This document shows positions 9,545-21,179 of a DNA stretch of 42,885 nt, in pieces. Source of the DNA: Rostrohypoxylon terebratum. Its lineage: Eukaryota > Ascomycota > Sordariomycetes > Xylariales > Hypoxylaceae. The notes under the pieces were generated by a model that worked only from the letters and a program-made list of their open reading frames with translations, was not told the origin of the DNA and ran no database searches. The stretch covers positions 1 to 42,885 of the forward strand of contig MU386017.1 in the NCBI GenBank assembly GCA_022497145.1, read 5' to 3'. A program made the position numbers and the translations under genes. Within the stretch, counting starts at the first letter, position 1; each line of letters begins with the position of its first letter.

Positions 9545-12053
9545 ATGGCAACTCCTCCGAGTACGCTCAGCCGGCGGTCCAGGAGTTCCCCAGAGATGTC
9601 GCCGACAAGTCAAGAGGCCATGACGCAACCTGATCGAGCTAATACTCAGTGGGAAAATGGCCTCGCACCGGTATCCGAAGAAGCTGAGAGTGGTGTAGGG
9701 AGCCTACGCAGACGGATCACCGAGAGCATCAGAAGACGTCGGCGAGTCGCGGTCCCGCCGCAAGAGCAACGGGTCTTAATCAAGCCCTCCGGCTGTGGCG
9801 ACGAAATAGGTTATAAATGGACTTCAAAGAAGAAGTGGCTTCGACTCTGTGTTATATTCTTATCTCAAGTATCGATGAACCTCAACACAACACTGTACTC
9901 GAACGCCATCAATGGTATTCAGATGACCTTTGGCGTTACCCCATTTGATATACGCTGGGGCGGCGCCGCCTCCTTCCTTATCGCATACGCTTTCGGCTGC
10001 GAGCTCTGGGCCCCATGGTCAGAAGAATTCGGACGTCGGCCTGTTCTACAGATATCCTTGGGTCTAGTAAATTTATGGGGAATTATGACATGGTTCGCCC
10101 AGAGCTGGCCCGTTCACGTTCTCGGTCGCTTCCTCGGCGGACTTTCTAGCGCCGGAGGCAGCGTCACACTCGCTGTCATCACAGACATATTCGAGCCGGA
10201 CGACCCCCAGATCCAACATGCTACCTCTTTCATTGTCCTATCCTCAGTCGGCGGATCAATAATTGGCCCTATCATAGGCGGTTTTGTTGAGGAACACCTC
10301 GATTGGAGATGGTGTATAGGGATTCAGGTCCTTTTTGGCATATTAGTACAATTGATACACTTCTTTTTCATGCCGGAGACACGAGCCACTATTATCATGG
10401 ACAAGTGTGCGAAGCAACAGCGCAAGTACGGTAAAAACCCCAGCGTATACGGACCGGGCGAGATCGCAGGCGTCAAACGTGTCGACCTGCGAGAATTCGG
10501 GCAGATCTGGCTGCGACCGTTCAGGATGTTCATGACAGAGCCTATCGTCCTCGTATTTTCTCTGCTATCCGGATTCTCCGATGCGATCGTCTTCAGTGAG
10601 TCCATTCCTAATTTCAGAGCCAATCATGAAGAATCGTAGCCCACAAATATCCCCATACCCTTATACATACCAGCCTGAAATAACGATTGTTAACCCCTAT
10701 ATTTCAATAGTGATGGTCCAGAGTCTCAATTTCGTATATTGGCAATACGGCTTTAACACTCACGAGCTGGGTTTAGTTTTCATAGGGTTCGGTATCGGTT
10801 ACCTGATAGCCTATTTCAGCTACTTTTTTGTGGTAAGATGGAACGTGAAGAAGCGTAGGCAAAAGCCTGGGTGCGAGTGGGCGCAGTACGAATCTCGACT
10901 TCTAGTTCTTCTGTATACCGCTCCCTTGTTGCCATTCGGCCTCATAGTATTCGGTTTCACGTCAGGGTTTTTGACTCACCCTATCCATTGGGCGCTGAGT
11001 ATGGGGGCTCTTGCCTTCATCGGAGGGTCCAACTTTTACATTTATATAACGACCATCGATTATGTACTTAGATCATATGGCCCCTACGCCGCGTCTGCGA
11101 CGGGCGGTAATGGCTGGGCGCGAGACTTTCTTGCTGGTGTACTTACGCCTTATGCTGTGCCAATGGTAAGAGCGTTCAAATCTATATTGATATTCTGAGC
11201 AACAGTACTGACCTTCCTATAGTATGTTAACAATTTCCATACCGACTAACATCTTCGCCCAATCCCTTCACAAGGAAAAATATCAAACTGACTCACAATG
11301 AACAGGTACGAAAAGCTCTCCGTATTCATGGCCTCGATGATTCTTTTCGCTATCGCCTGCGTCCTCTGCGGTTCCGTCTTCGTTGTCTACTACAAAGGCA
11401 GCTGGCTACGCCACAGGTCCAAATTCGCGCAGACGCTCGCGCAAGCGCAAGCTGACTCCGGCACCGTGGGTTCGACCGTCAACCTCGAGAATGGGGAGCG
11501 CGATCCCGAGATCCCCGCCATCGACGTCGACGGTGAAATAAACCGGATGGTCACTTTCCTTCCCTCCGAGTCTCTGCCAGGAAGCCGGAACAACTCAATG
11601 CTTCAACTCCCCCTGTCCACAACACCCGCCGGTACTCCACGCTGCAGCGTGCAGCTCGCGCGTCCCCCGAATGCGCGCTTACACTCATACCAAAGCCACC
11701 GCACGAACCGCACGAACCAGGAGGTCGCGCCGCTCGTGATCGCGGAGGAGAGACTCACGACGAGCTCGAGCCGCACTTGCACGTGTAGTACCGAGCGCAC
11801 GCTGACGGGCTCCTACAGACGGTGCAAGACGTGCGACGGGATCAGGACCAGGGAGAACTCGACCCCCAACTCACTACGGGAGATCGAGAACGCGACTTCC
11901 GCAGCGCCGGAAAATGTTCCGAGGGCTGGGGAAGAAGATGATGAGGGAGAGGGCGAGGTTGTTATTATCGCGTCAAACCATCAGAACTTCGCGGCGAATG
12001 GCCCGGAACAGTTTAGGGAGAAGGAGCATCAGAAGAGGTGTAACGTGATGTAG
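9545..12053 (+). CDS. MFS transporter, DHA1/polyamine-type, with long C-terminal tail
   Basis: Plasma-membrane proton antiporter of the drug:H+ (DHA1) class; substrate unknown. Exons are 9545-10595, 10711-11164 and 11306-12053, giving 750 aa. Intron 1 (115 bp, A|GTGAGT..AATAG) yields DAIVF-MMVQSLNFVY. Intron 2 is a twin intron (separate entry) and yields TPYAVPMYEKLSVF; no single splice keeps this frame. A basic hydrophilic N-terminus of about 95 residues precedes twelve predicted membrane segments. The loop motif EEFGRRPVLQ follows TM2, and the family signature YGPYAASATGGNGWARDF lies before TM11. After TM12 (VVYYKGSWLRHRSKFAQ) comes a cytosolic tail of about 200 residues containing CTCS/CKTC cysteine pairs, an acidic patch EEDDEGEGE and the terminal CNVM, which looks like a prenylation box. 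It converges on the chitinase. Confidence 0.9.
11165..11305 (+). other. Spliceosomal twin intron (D1 stwintron) in the MFS gene
   Basis: Internal intron 11166-11222 (57 nt: GTAAGA, branch region GTACTGACC, CTATAG). Its removal joins G11165 to TATGTT at 11223, creating the consensus donor GTATGT of an external intron. That intron has an 84-nt core (branch CGACTAAC or ACTGAC) and ends AACAG at 11305. After both steps, CCA AT joins G TAC GAA, in frame, giving VPMYEKLSVF. Splicing straight from 11166 to 11305 leaves phase 0 against phase 2 and shifts the frame. Keeping only the internal splice reaches a TAA within nine codons. Confidence 0.85.
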
Positions 12054-12848
12054 GAGGCTTGTGGTTTAGGGAAGACTCGATGAAGAAATGTTTAGGTATG
12101 TGGATATCATTTGCTGAGATAGCCCTGGAGGTCTGAGAACTGACGTTGTGGTGATCATAGGATTGGAGAGCGCTAAATTCATGGTGGATGAAAGCCCTCC
12201 AGCGCTCGCAAATGAGTTCGGATAGGGGGTGGAGGGCGCTAGGACTGCATTGGATTAGTGGATCCTCTAGGCGGGGCACCATCCATCTAGAACACCCATC
12301 ACAGCATTCGATACCTGCAGAGTTATTAACGCGGGATAGTCTAGGAGCATCCAGTCCGGCGTAATTATTGATTCATTTCCCATAATTATTCGATCCTTTT
12401 CACAGTATATGGAGTTTGGATGAGGCTGTGTTCCTCCGACAGGTCTTGCTTTATCCATATCCATATTAGGCGAGGGCGAGGACAAACACCACGTACAACA
12501 AAGGAGTGATAGGGATTGGAATGATGAGTTTATACTTGGAATATGATATCTCCATTATAGGCTATATACAGCGTGGAGTAAATGCGAATAAATATATACA
12601 GTTAAATGTAATATGCGTAAAATGCGTTAAAAAACATATCGTTCTGTCATGATCGTCCATAAGTATTTACATCCCCCTAAAATCAGTAACTATAAAACAC
12701 GAAGCGAATGTCGGCCGATCGTAGAGTCGTAGAGTGTCAAGGGTAGCGAGAGAAAAAAGGTTTCGGGTCTTCTAAGTCGGAGCGATGGCCCCGAGCCAAA
12801 TGACCGTCGGAAGGTCAGCCAATTCGCCGAGTCCATTGCCTGGGCAAT
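12054..12848. other. Convergent 3' spacer between MFS and chitinase genes
   Basis: About 800 bp with no gene supported. It should contain the two 3' UTRs and terminators. The stretch 12540-12640 is AT-rich (TATATACA-type runs), suitable for polyadenylation signals, but no site can be fixed. Confidence 0.5.
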
Positions 12849-14508
12849 TTACTGGAGGTTGGCCTTGATGTTGTCGTACTGGCTGTTGGGGTAGCTTAGG
12901 AGGTTCTGTGTGGAGTCGAGGGCGGAGGGGCCACCTTGGGCGTTGAACGCCGTGGCGATTAAGCTGCCGGAGTCGGTGCGGTCGCCGGAGGCTTCCCAGA
13001 ACCTGTAGGATCGAGTGTCAGTCACATTCTCCCGGTAACAAAAGTCGTTGGGGGATACTCACATGGAGCCGCCGAGTCCCTTGCTCTGAGCGTACTGGAT
13101 CTTCTTGTTAACCATGTCGACGTTGTCGTAGCTGATCAGTTCCTGGGAAGAGCTGTCGTAGGAGTATGTGGCGCCCGCGACGCTGTCGTAGATCTCAGAT
13201 GCACCGGAGCGAGGGAGGACCTTGTAGTCCCAGACACCTGCTTCCCAAGATCCCTTCAATGACATGTTAGTAACGCTTTTGCAAAGAGGCTTCGGTACCT
13301 TGATGCGGGCGGAAAGAGGGAGGACGGAAAGGGGTTTGGGTTTCACTTACAGATCCGATGCCAGAGTACGGCTGTCCAATACCGGTAGTGGCTTCGAATG
13401 AGCGTCCGTACAAGGGAAGACCTAGAACAATCTTCTCGGCTGGGACTCCGCCGGCAAGGTACGCGGAAATGGCGGCATCGGTGGAGAATTTAGTGGTGAG
13501 AGGGGCAGCAGGGTTAGGGTACAAGTTTGCCTGGTGGCCGGACGTGGTGTCCCAAGAACCGGCGTAGTCATAGGCCATCAAGTTAAAGGTGTCGAGGACT
13601 GCTGCCATATCGCTCAGGTGAAGCTTGTTGTAGTTGGTTGGGCCAGCGGGAACAGCGGCAGTTAGGAGGAAGTCTAAGAGGAAGTTAGCAATTTCTGAAA
13701 AGAAAATACTGACGAACTGCACATACGATAGTTATCAGCGTATTGGGCAGAGTACGCGTCTAGTTCACTTCGGATTTCCTGTAATAGGAGGACAAAGTTG
13801 GTAGCCTGAGTATCGTCGGCGGGGTACTCCCAGTCGACATCGATTCCATCAAAACCCCAGTCCTTGACTAAAGCAACAGCCGTAGAGGCGAATGTCTTTC
13901 TCGTTGCGTCGGTACTAGCAGCGGAGGCAAAGTTGGTTGAGTACGTCCATCCTCCAATCGATAGTAATACCTAAGCCCCAAGCACAATTAGAAAGCGGCT
14001 CTCATACATCGAGAACTAGCCCGTACCTTTAGGTGTCGGTTGGCCTGCTTTAAAAGGTAAAGCTGCTTAACACAGCCGTAGGCATTATTACCGACATCAT
14101 TCCAAGCTAAGGTTGTCAGTGTCAGTAACTGATGTTTACTAAAGTGAAAGGTTGGTAGATCACTTACAGTCGGTATCGTAGTGTTTCTGTAGATCAGCAT
14201 ACGAGTCTGAGCTGTACACTGTACCATCGGATTGAAGGTTGGCGAATGAGTAGAGAACTCGGTTGACTTGTGAAGCGGGAAGCTGCGCCGGCTGGTAGTT
14301 TCGTCCGTAGATACCCCTGTCCACAATATTAGCCGTCATCCCCGGTGAAAACGGATGAGTTTAGTCAAGATGTATCTAACCAGTTGGTGAAATAGACTGT
14401 GTTCTGGAAAGTAGAAGCCCGCTTCTCGACTGCGTCTTGCTTTATGGGACTAGCCAGCCCAAGTGATGTCAAAAGCAAACTGCTAAGGAAGGATTTAGTA
14501 GAAACCAT
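12849..14508 (-). CDS. Secreted GH18 endochitinase (Ech42/Chi42-like)
   Basis: Hydrolyses beta-1,4-linked GlcNAc in chitin; secreted, with roles in wall remodelling, autolysis or mycoparasitism in related enzymes. Seven exons: 14508-14381, 14316-14168, 14106-14027, 13970-13727, 13673-13351, 13253-13063 and 13002-12849. The product is 422 aa, as usual for this subgroup. Introns are 53-97 bp and all GT-AG; the fifth uses an AAG acceptor. The signal peptide is about MVSTKSFLSSLLLTSLGLAS, followed by a short propeptide ending in a Kex2 site (DAVEKR|AS). The substrate motif SIGGW begins at about residue 123, and the DxxDxDxE catalytic motif is FDGIDVDWEYP with acid/base E167. NLMAYDYAGSWD and the C-terminal GGSMFWEASGDR complete the barrel. 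No chitin-binding module is seen. Confidence 0.96.
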
Positions 14509-14630
14509 GATGCCTGATGTTCAAGGTGATGAATAGGAGAGTATAGAGTATGAAGGAATGGAACTCTGTACTAAGTGAGGAAGCCTTGCTTGGATGAGAG
14601 AATGTAAGTGAAGAGTGAGAATGCACTTAG

Positions 14631-14640
14631 TTTATATATC
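14631..14640 (-). promoter_or_regulatory. Candidate TATA box of the chitinase gene
   Basis: GATATATAAA reads on the minus strand, about 125 bp before the chitinase ATG at 14508. Position and sequence fit a TATA element; the start site is not known. Confidence 0.55.
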
Positions 14641-16681
14641 TGGCTGCCATAGAGAGCACACGATCTCAGCACGCTACAACTCTAAGCGAATGTCTCTCAT
14701 GTGGTACAAGAATGCGACTATAGGATCGGAATTAAGGAGTCACTGACAGACCAACAGCCTCGACATGCGGTTCATGGCGGCTCTTCGACCCAAGGCGGCA
14801 ACGTTGCTACTATCAACCCAGACAGGCTCTTGTGCTGGTACATCCCGTCATATCCCTTGTCGTGGTGTCGTTATTGGGATCCTTCCCGGGTGTGATTATG
14901 ACTGTGCTAGTGAAGCTCATGAGAGCTTTGAGGGACAATCAAGCTACAATGTAGCTTGGAAGCCCTCGTGCACCCTCCCTATTCCGCGTACGGAAGGTAG
15001 ACGTCGGAATGTGTCTTGCATATCAAGGCCTTGTCAGTCTCGGTAATGTGAATGGCCTTTGCTCAGGGGAAGCTATTGACGATAGCCAATCAGAGACCAG
15101 ATAAGTTAGGACCAGAACACCAATTACCCTTCGGACGAGATTAGCACAAGGGTCGACAGCTTATCACAGGGTTGTATGGATCCATCCATCTTCGCGCTCA
15201 TACCCCACTATCACTTGACCTGAGTTCAGATCTTGGGATGGCTGTCATAGATCGAAGGCGCGTAGGTCCGGGGGTAAATATCAAGATTCGATTCAAAGTA
15301 GGCGATCAAATGATTTAGAACAGCAAGTAAGTTAACGGACGTAAAGGCAATGTGGTAGGTTGTGTGAGACATACAGACGACTTGTCTTAACATCGCTCAC
15401 ATACCTCACGCGATGAGAATATAATATCTTGGCCACAAACCCCACCAGGCAACAAATGTCAAAATTGAATCCAAGCTAACTCCCGGAGCACCGTCGGGTT
15501 CCTCATGCGGGGAGATAAGATATATTTCCTGATTAAGGCCATTCTTCCCAGCACGGCGTATTGAAGAGCTCCAACCCCTGCTTTGCCGATGCTCGTGGTA
15601 CCGAGGTCAGGCCTATGATGGGATTCTTGAGCTGACCAACCCAACCTAGTCGAGCCACCCCACCCCCGCTAGGCCTTTGCCAGACCATTCGTTGCATCGA
15701 GAACACCAGTTATTATACTTGCAACGTTACCGACCCCGAGCAGTAATTTGACGTCTCCCGGCGCGCCCAAGTATAATGTGCGCATCTACTTGGATGGGAT
15801 GAAGATTTGGTGTAGACGATATAGCTTGATCCGATTAGGTAGAGTTGTGGTCTAGATTTGAGGGGCGTAAATCCGCCGATTGCGCACATATAGTCACATT
15901 TGTGGCGCCGAGTAACCATAGAGGTTATGATCAGCGAGAGTCAACGACGCCGATCAAAACGTCTAGATTGTCGTCCATCAATCCATTGAAACGTAATCAT
16001 GTTGAACGTAGAATTTCTGTCAATTGAGTAAAAGACCGGCGACCACACAGAATCCCTGGGCCGCGTGACAGTTACCCTTGATACTGCATGGATCCGTTAA
16101 GGCCGTCGACCCGGGCCACTAACATCCATTAAGGCAAGACATAATCTATTGACTAAGCCTGCCATACCAGGCTACCGATATCCTGGAATGTGAGAATTGA
16201 CGGGGCCACATGGTTGCACCCAGCGCTTGGTAATAATCTAGGACCTCATGATAGAGGTCTCTAAGAGGCAACTCTTAGACTTAGGGAGCCGTGCGAAGCC
16301 GCTGAACGTGAACGGTTGCATTTTCAAATTTAACAATTAGTTCACCGGGCCAAAAACGGGGATGCCGAACCGACGTAGGGTGTCAAATCATTATATCAGT
16401 GAAACATAACACTCTTCTAGATCTGTAAAAGAGAGGCGAAGAAAATTAAGGCCATGAGGCTCTTTGCCGATCGGACAGGTTCGACAGGCTCGACAGGTCA
16501 GACAAACAGATGCATGTTATTGAAGGCATCCATGATGGTACCTGACATGATGTGCGATCCTGTCAGATTTGAGCGGTACTCGGAAGATTCCATAGATGAT
16601 GCCACGAATAAGGGTAGCATCCTTCCTGACGGGAGCTGTTGGTAAGAGAACTTGGAAGAGTTGAAAATTTCAATAACATTA

Positions 16682-16715
16682 GGTTGTAGGGTTGTAGGGT
16701 TGTAGGGTTGTAGGG
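16682..16715. repeat. Tandem repeat, GGTTGTAG x4
   Basis: Four perfect 8-bp copies (16682-16713) plus GG. The unit differs from the fungal telomere repeat GGGTTA and sits inside the sequence, so it is best read as a simple tandem repeat, about 105 bp from the MITE. Confidence 0.9.
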
Positions 16716-16820
16716 AAAAAGTCAAGGTGAAAGTTTGTAGGGGACGGGAGGGGAACTTTTAGTGCCAGATCTTACTCCGGATTACCCCTGTCAGCTGTCA
16801 GAGCAAGAAGGTACCTATGT

Positions 16821-17225
16821 CAGCGCAGGGAATCGGGCAGGCCAACATAGCGGCCTGACCAGTCAGGCCAGTCAGGCTCAGGCCAGGCCACACCCTCTAG
16901 CCTGACTGGGTAAGGCCAGGCTGTACTAGTCGGCCTGACTGATGGCCTGTCAGGCCAAGTTTCTAATGGCAGACCCACTTATATACAGACTTTCATTGGT
17001 TGATAAGATAAGTACCTAAGTATATAATTTGTAAGCCTAATTTTATTTGATAAAAATTTACTTCTGACTTTAAGCTTATTATATGATCCACCCGGGACCC
17101 ACTTAGTCTACTTGCCTGACCAACCTGACTGCCTGACTGACCCCAGTCAGGCAGCTCTAGCCAATCAAACCAGTCAGGTCAGGCTAGAGGGTTGGCCTGG
17201 CCTGACTGCCTGATTCCCTGCGCTG
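16821..17225. mobile_element. Non-autonomous hAT-type MITE, 405 bp
   Basis: The element is bounded by a perfect 14-bp terminal inverted repeat, CAGCGCAGGGAATC, at 16821-16834 and as its complement at 17212-17225. It is flanked by a perfect 8-bp direct repeat, ACCTATGT, at 16813-16820 and 17226-17233. An 8-bp target duplication and ends starting CAG are typical of the hAT superfamily. Both subterminal regions are full of CAGTCAGG/CCTGACTG copies in both orientations, like transposase-binding subterminal repeats. The centre is AT-rich and noncoding, so it would depend on a transposase elsewhere. Confidence 0.88.
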
Positions 17226-17233
17226 ACCTATGT

Positions 17234-18876
17234 ACAGCTGTAGGCACCCCTGGAGCTAGGGAGCTTGGGCCATATCCGGGCTTCCCCTGTGCCACTCCAG
17301 CTGTCCAGTACGGTGTACCTATTACCTATGTATTACCCCTTTTTATTTCCATCTGGTCATGTCCCACCGAACCCACTTCCAGCTAACCTTAACACAGCCT
17401 TACACGAGTTGGATTCTCAGCTACATGGGATCATCGCTTCCATTCATGGATGGATTGATGGATGTCCAACTTTATTTAATCCTGTAATTGCCCTTTCTAC
17501 GTAGATGTTTGTCGATCTCCACGCTACCGGCATACGACGCATAACACGCAGAGGTACGTCCATAGAGGTATCGTGATGACGATATTTAAAATCAGATTTC
17601 TAAATATGGTGCCAACATCAATGTCAACGTTTAAAATCGTCTAACATCGTTTTAGTTGATATCAATACTGCAGCGGTTTTCTATTGAAGGGCTACAGGTC
17701 ATATTCCTGACCATGCTTCATCCCGTTTCCAAGTTTCCCAGTTTCCAAGCTACTAAGGCACGTGGTCAATTTCGCAGTCTTGCTCAGACACCCCATGATT
17801 CCTTACAAGGAGGTGACTCAAAAATCCAGATTTTCAAGTCCGGAAGGCCGCAATGCCGTTATATACCTACCTACTAGGTAGGTATGTTGTTCTCGACCGA
17901 TAGAGATATATATTATAGGTACTTCCTTTTTACTTGGCCTCTTCCGTAGGTTCATAAGATCTTTCCAATCGACGTTGCTTTCGCTGTATCCCTTTTCTGT
18001 TTCACCAGGATTATTGTATTGCCACAACTTATATGAAATTACACGTGTACTAGGTATATACTTACTTACCCACATAGTATGTTTGGGAGTCCTACTCAAA
18101 ATACCTGGCTCTTCAATTCATTGCCCCCATTGTCATCATTTGTATCCCCATTTACCCATCACGTTCAATGCAATAATAGCTGAAACATAGCAAAGCTCTC
18201 ATTATCTCACTTTCGTAATATAAACCAGATTTTCAGTGACTTGGTCGTGGTTTGATTGATCATTCTACCTCGCCACTTGATTTTGCGGTGATTAAATTTG
18301 TACCAGGCGTCTCACCAAGAGTACGACATTTACGGTGTGACATGCTGTAATAATTAGAGTCTCGCCTCCTGCCATAAACTCATCAATTGATTTTAAACTT
18401 GGTACCAAAATAACCTCGCTATATATCTAATACCAATATCATGGATGACTTGATGAACACGATGACATGCAATGTGTGACAATATTTAGACTACATGTAG
18501 TTCCATGATCAGATATATGGAACCTTGATACAGTGTTCTAGAATAATCGGTAAATCTTAAATCAATAGGTACTCAGACATCCTCGCGTAACTGGGAAGCA
18601 TATTGTGCTTACTTAATCCGATGCTGCTTACTCATTCCGCGTGTCGGTTTCTTGACCCGGTTTACATAAGACAACCGTGATTAGATAAACCTGCTACGCG
18701 GTGGTACGAGTTCCTCAATTGATGGCGGTCTTTTCACCAAGCTTTAGTGGTCAACCGCTATAACTCAGGGAGTTTATCCACTAAATCACTGGGCTTGTCG
18801 CAGTAATCGTAACCACCTCTTCAAGGATACTCCGTGAATTCTAGCAAGAATTTCCCAGCCATTCTTTGTAACTCTA
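17234..18876. other. Gene-poor spacer before the first Zn2Cys6 gene
   Basis: About 1.6 kb with no supportable gene. A perfect-arm palindrome ATACCTACCTA/TAGGTAGGTAT lies at 17863-17885. Open frames at 17265-17504, 17656-17877, 17818-18099 and 17975-18190 show no family features. Confidence 0.5.
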
Positions 18877-21179
18877 TCATATAGGAACTTGCAAAGAATC
18901 CTCAAATGGTAATCTAGACACGAATTCCTCCCATATCTTGCTCGACATATTGCTGGCAACATCATTGATGCCATCGAAAAGACTGCTCATTGTGGGACTT
19001 GGGTTGTACTGTGATAAAAACCATGGAGGTACCGATGAGGGCATGAACATATTGTTGCTGTAAGATATCGGTGGATTGATATTGAAATTGGCAGGGTCAA
19101 TCCGTCCGGCTAAGTTCTGCGCAGGAGACACGCCCATTAAATCCTGGGGGTCTATATCGTCTAGAGCGGCGTCTGGTGATTGGAAATAGGAATCATAAGC
19201 TGGATGGCCTGAACTGAAAGAAATCAACGATGCAGCGTCGGTTTGTGAAAATTCAGGTAAAAGAGTCGAGTCACCGAAGAGGCTGGCTACTCTTGCTCTG
19301 ACTCTATCCATAAGCATCTCTAAAGGTTTCTTGAGCATGCCCTGATGGTAATTTTTCAGGTCAGTCCTATAGTCCTCATACGATGCTTCCACCAATGGCC
19401 AGTAAATCCGAAGTGTTTCTCTATCAGCGCAGAAACATTCTGCAATAGCAATCGCGAGGGCGTGCCATTGAACCACTTCATACCATCTGAATCCCTCCCC
19501 TCTTGGATCCGTTCTAATAAGATGCACCTCATTCAACACTTCTACTGCACTGCTCAGCAGGTCAATATTTTGTGCTTGGGGTGTTGGCCGATTACTCAGG
19601 CGGTGTAATGGCCTAAGAGCTGTGAGCCGCATTGCTACCACCCTCATCTGCGCTCCATGGAAGGTGGACCAAGCATATGAACTCGACTCCGGATCGCAAA
19701 ACTTCAAAAGGTTCAAGATATTTTGCTCAAAGCGCGACACATGTTCTTCTCGTTCTGACCAGTTAAAGTCAGACATGTCTTTTCCATGGAAATTTAGAAG
19801 CCTCCCTGTTCGCTGCGCGCTGTAAAGAACAAGAGCAAACGTCATGTCGGTTAGCCCCTCTCTGCCCATGAGTTCTCCGACAGTGTCGATGTCAAAGTCG
19901 CAATCGTTGATATTCATGGGGAGTAACGATGGAACCCCACTCGACCCGATAATAGTATCAGTTGCTTGTCCAAATGATGTCTGTAGATCCAAGAGGCATA
20001 TCGTGTTCCATAGTCGTTGTCTAAGCTGTCGGTTGAAAAAAGACTCCATTCTTTCCAGGTGGATCAAAAGGGTTTTCGCTACCTGAACGGCGATCGCGAA
20101 CAAGATCCATATGACTCGAGCGGAATCCTCAGTCCGCCTTGCCAAAAGATATAACATGAAAGCTTGTAAGACAGTAATGTCATCCGTGTTGATCAAATCT
20201 GCTCTTTCAAAAGCAACTTCACATGCCGCTCTATACCCAGCCATCAGTGTGGACCTGTCCATATCCAGCAAAGCTTGACATTGTATATCTGTCATACTAG
20301 CCAAAGCCGCATAACAGACTGCGGAGCTCAGGCAGGTTGCGGATGTATGATTAAAATCGTAGCATAGATAGCGCTGACCGCCTATCATGAATCTGCTCAA
20401 CGAAGGTCGATGTAAAAGCCTGATGACAGGGTCTACTTGCCGTAGATAAATCTGGCAAAGGTGAGCTGTCAACTTGGAGTCACTCAAGAGACTGTCAATT
20501 GCTCTCCGGCTACCCCTGTAAGTGGACCCAATTCCAAAGAATCGCACATTAGGATTCGTTACTGGCTTTGAATTGGATTTAACGCTCCCTCCGTCATCAG
20601 AGGAGGTATTTACGGTGTCACGAAGACCACCAATCTACACGACGTCAGATATTTCATACGATGATTTACTAGTGGAATACTAATTACCTCTTCAGCGATT
20701 TGAGCCCAGAATTGTTGCCCAAATTCCTTCCCGGCAACAATATTATCCACAGCTCCACAGTTACTCGATAGCGTCGCTGACTCGAGATTCAAAGGAGCAT
20801 TAGTTGCACAAGTATCTGGCGTGCCACTCAGATCGACAACCAAGGCCTCTAGGCGCGATATTCTCTCCCTCAGTTCATCGCTCCCCTTATTTGCTGCTGC
20901 TGCTGCGGAAGACCGGGGATGGACGTGGCGGCCGCGAGGAAGTCGCTTGCGATAAATAGGTATGCACTTCATGTCTGCTTTTGCACAGCTAGAACATGGA
21001 TTTGACTTGTCGCATTTGATCTTTCGCCTCCTATGGTGGAAAACCTTAGCTTACGAGATACCATGCTATTATTTTCGGAATGCTTACTGGCATAACTCGC
21101 AACTGAGCTGCGGGATTTGCGAGGTGGACTCACGGGTGCGACGGCCGTGTTCCGACGATTGTGACGACGTCGTCGACAT
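18877..21179 (-). CDS. Zn(II)2Cys6 fungal-specific transcription factor
   Basis: Nuclear DNA-binding regulator; target unknown. Exons are 21179-21088, 21030-20688 and 20634-18877, giving 730 aa. Intron 1 (57 bp, CA|GTAAGC..CATAG) lies inside the zinc cluster and intron 2 (53 bp) after the coiled region. The binuclear cluster reads CELCQRRKIKC then CSSC and KADMKC, with spacing C-x2-C-x6-C-x5-C-x2-C-x6-C, at about residues 27-52. A basic linker (YRKRLPRGRHVHPR) and a short heptad-like region (ELRERISRLEALVVDL) follow, as in dimerising members. The middle homology region (fungal_trans) begins near IYLRQVDPVIRLLHRPS. The start at 21179 gives a serine/threonine-rich leader; it is the nearest ATG in frame. 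There is no adjacent biosynthetic cluster. The family call is firm, the role unknown. Confidence 0.92.

Larger units (their letters stand above)
14509..16820. other. Gene-poor spacer upstream of the chitinase
   Basis: No gene supported. Frames at 14765-15046, 15459-15644 and 16454-16645 have no recognisable content. Visible structure: a short inverted repeat at 14940-14958 (arms CAAGCTACA/TGTAGCTTG), and an octamer tandem repeat at 16682-16715 (own entry). The 405-bp MITE begins at 16821. The first few hundred bases hold the chitinase promoter. Confidence 0.5.

Noticed and set aside
11166..11305. Single conventional intron in the MFS gene from GTAAGA to AACAG
   Set aside because: It joins phase 0 to phase 2 and shifts the conserved TM11-12 frame. 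Using AAAAG at 11315-11319 as acceptor would keep phase but loses the conserved MYEK segment and has a poor acceptor context.
16682..16715. Internal telomere repeat or CRISPR-like array
   Set aside because: The unit GGTTGTAG is not the usual GGGTTA, the copies are contiguous without spacers, and the organism is a fungus; it is a simple tandem repeat.
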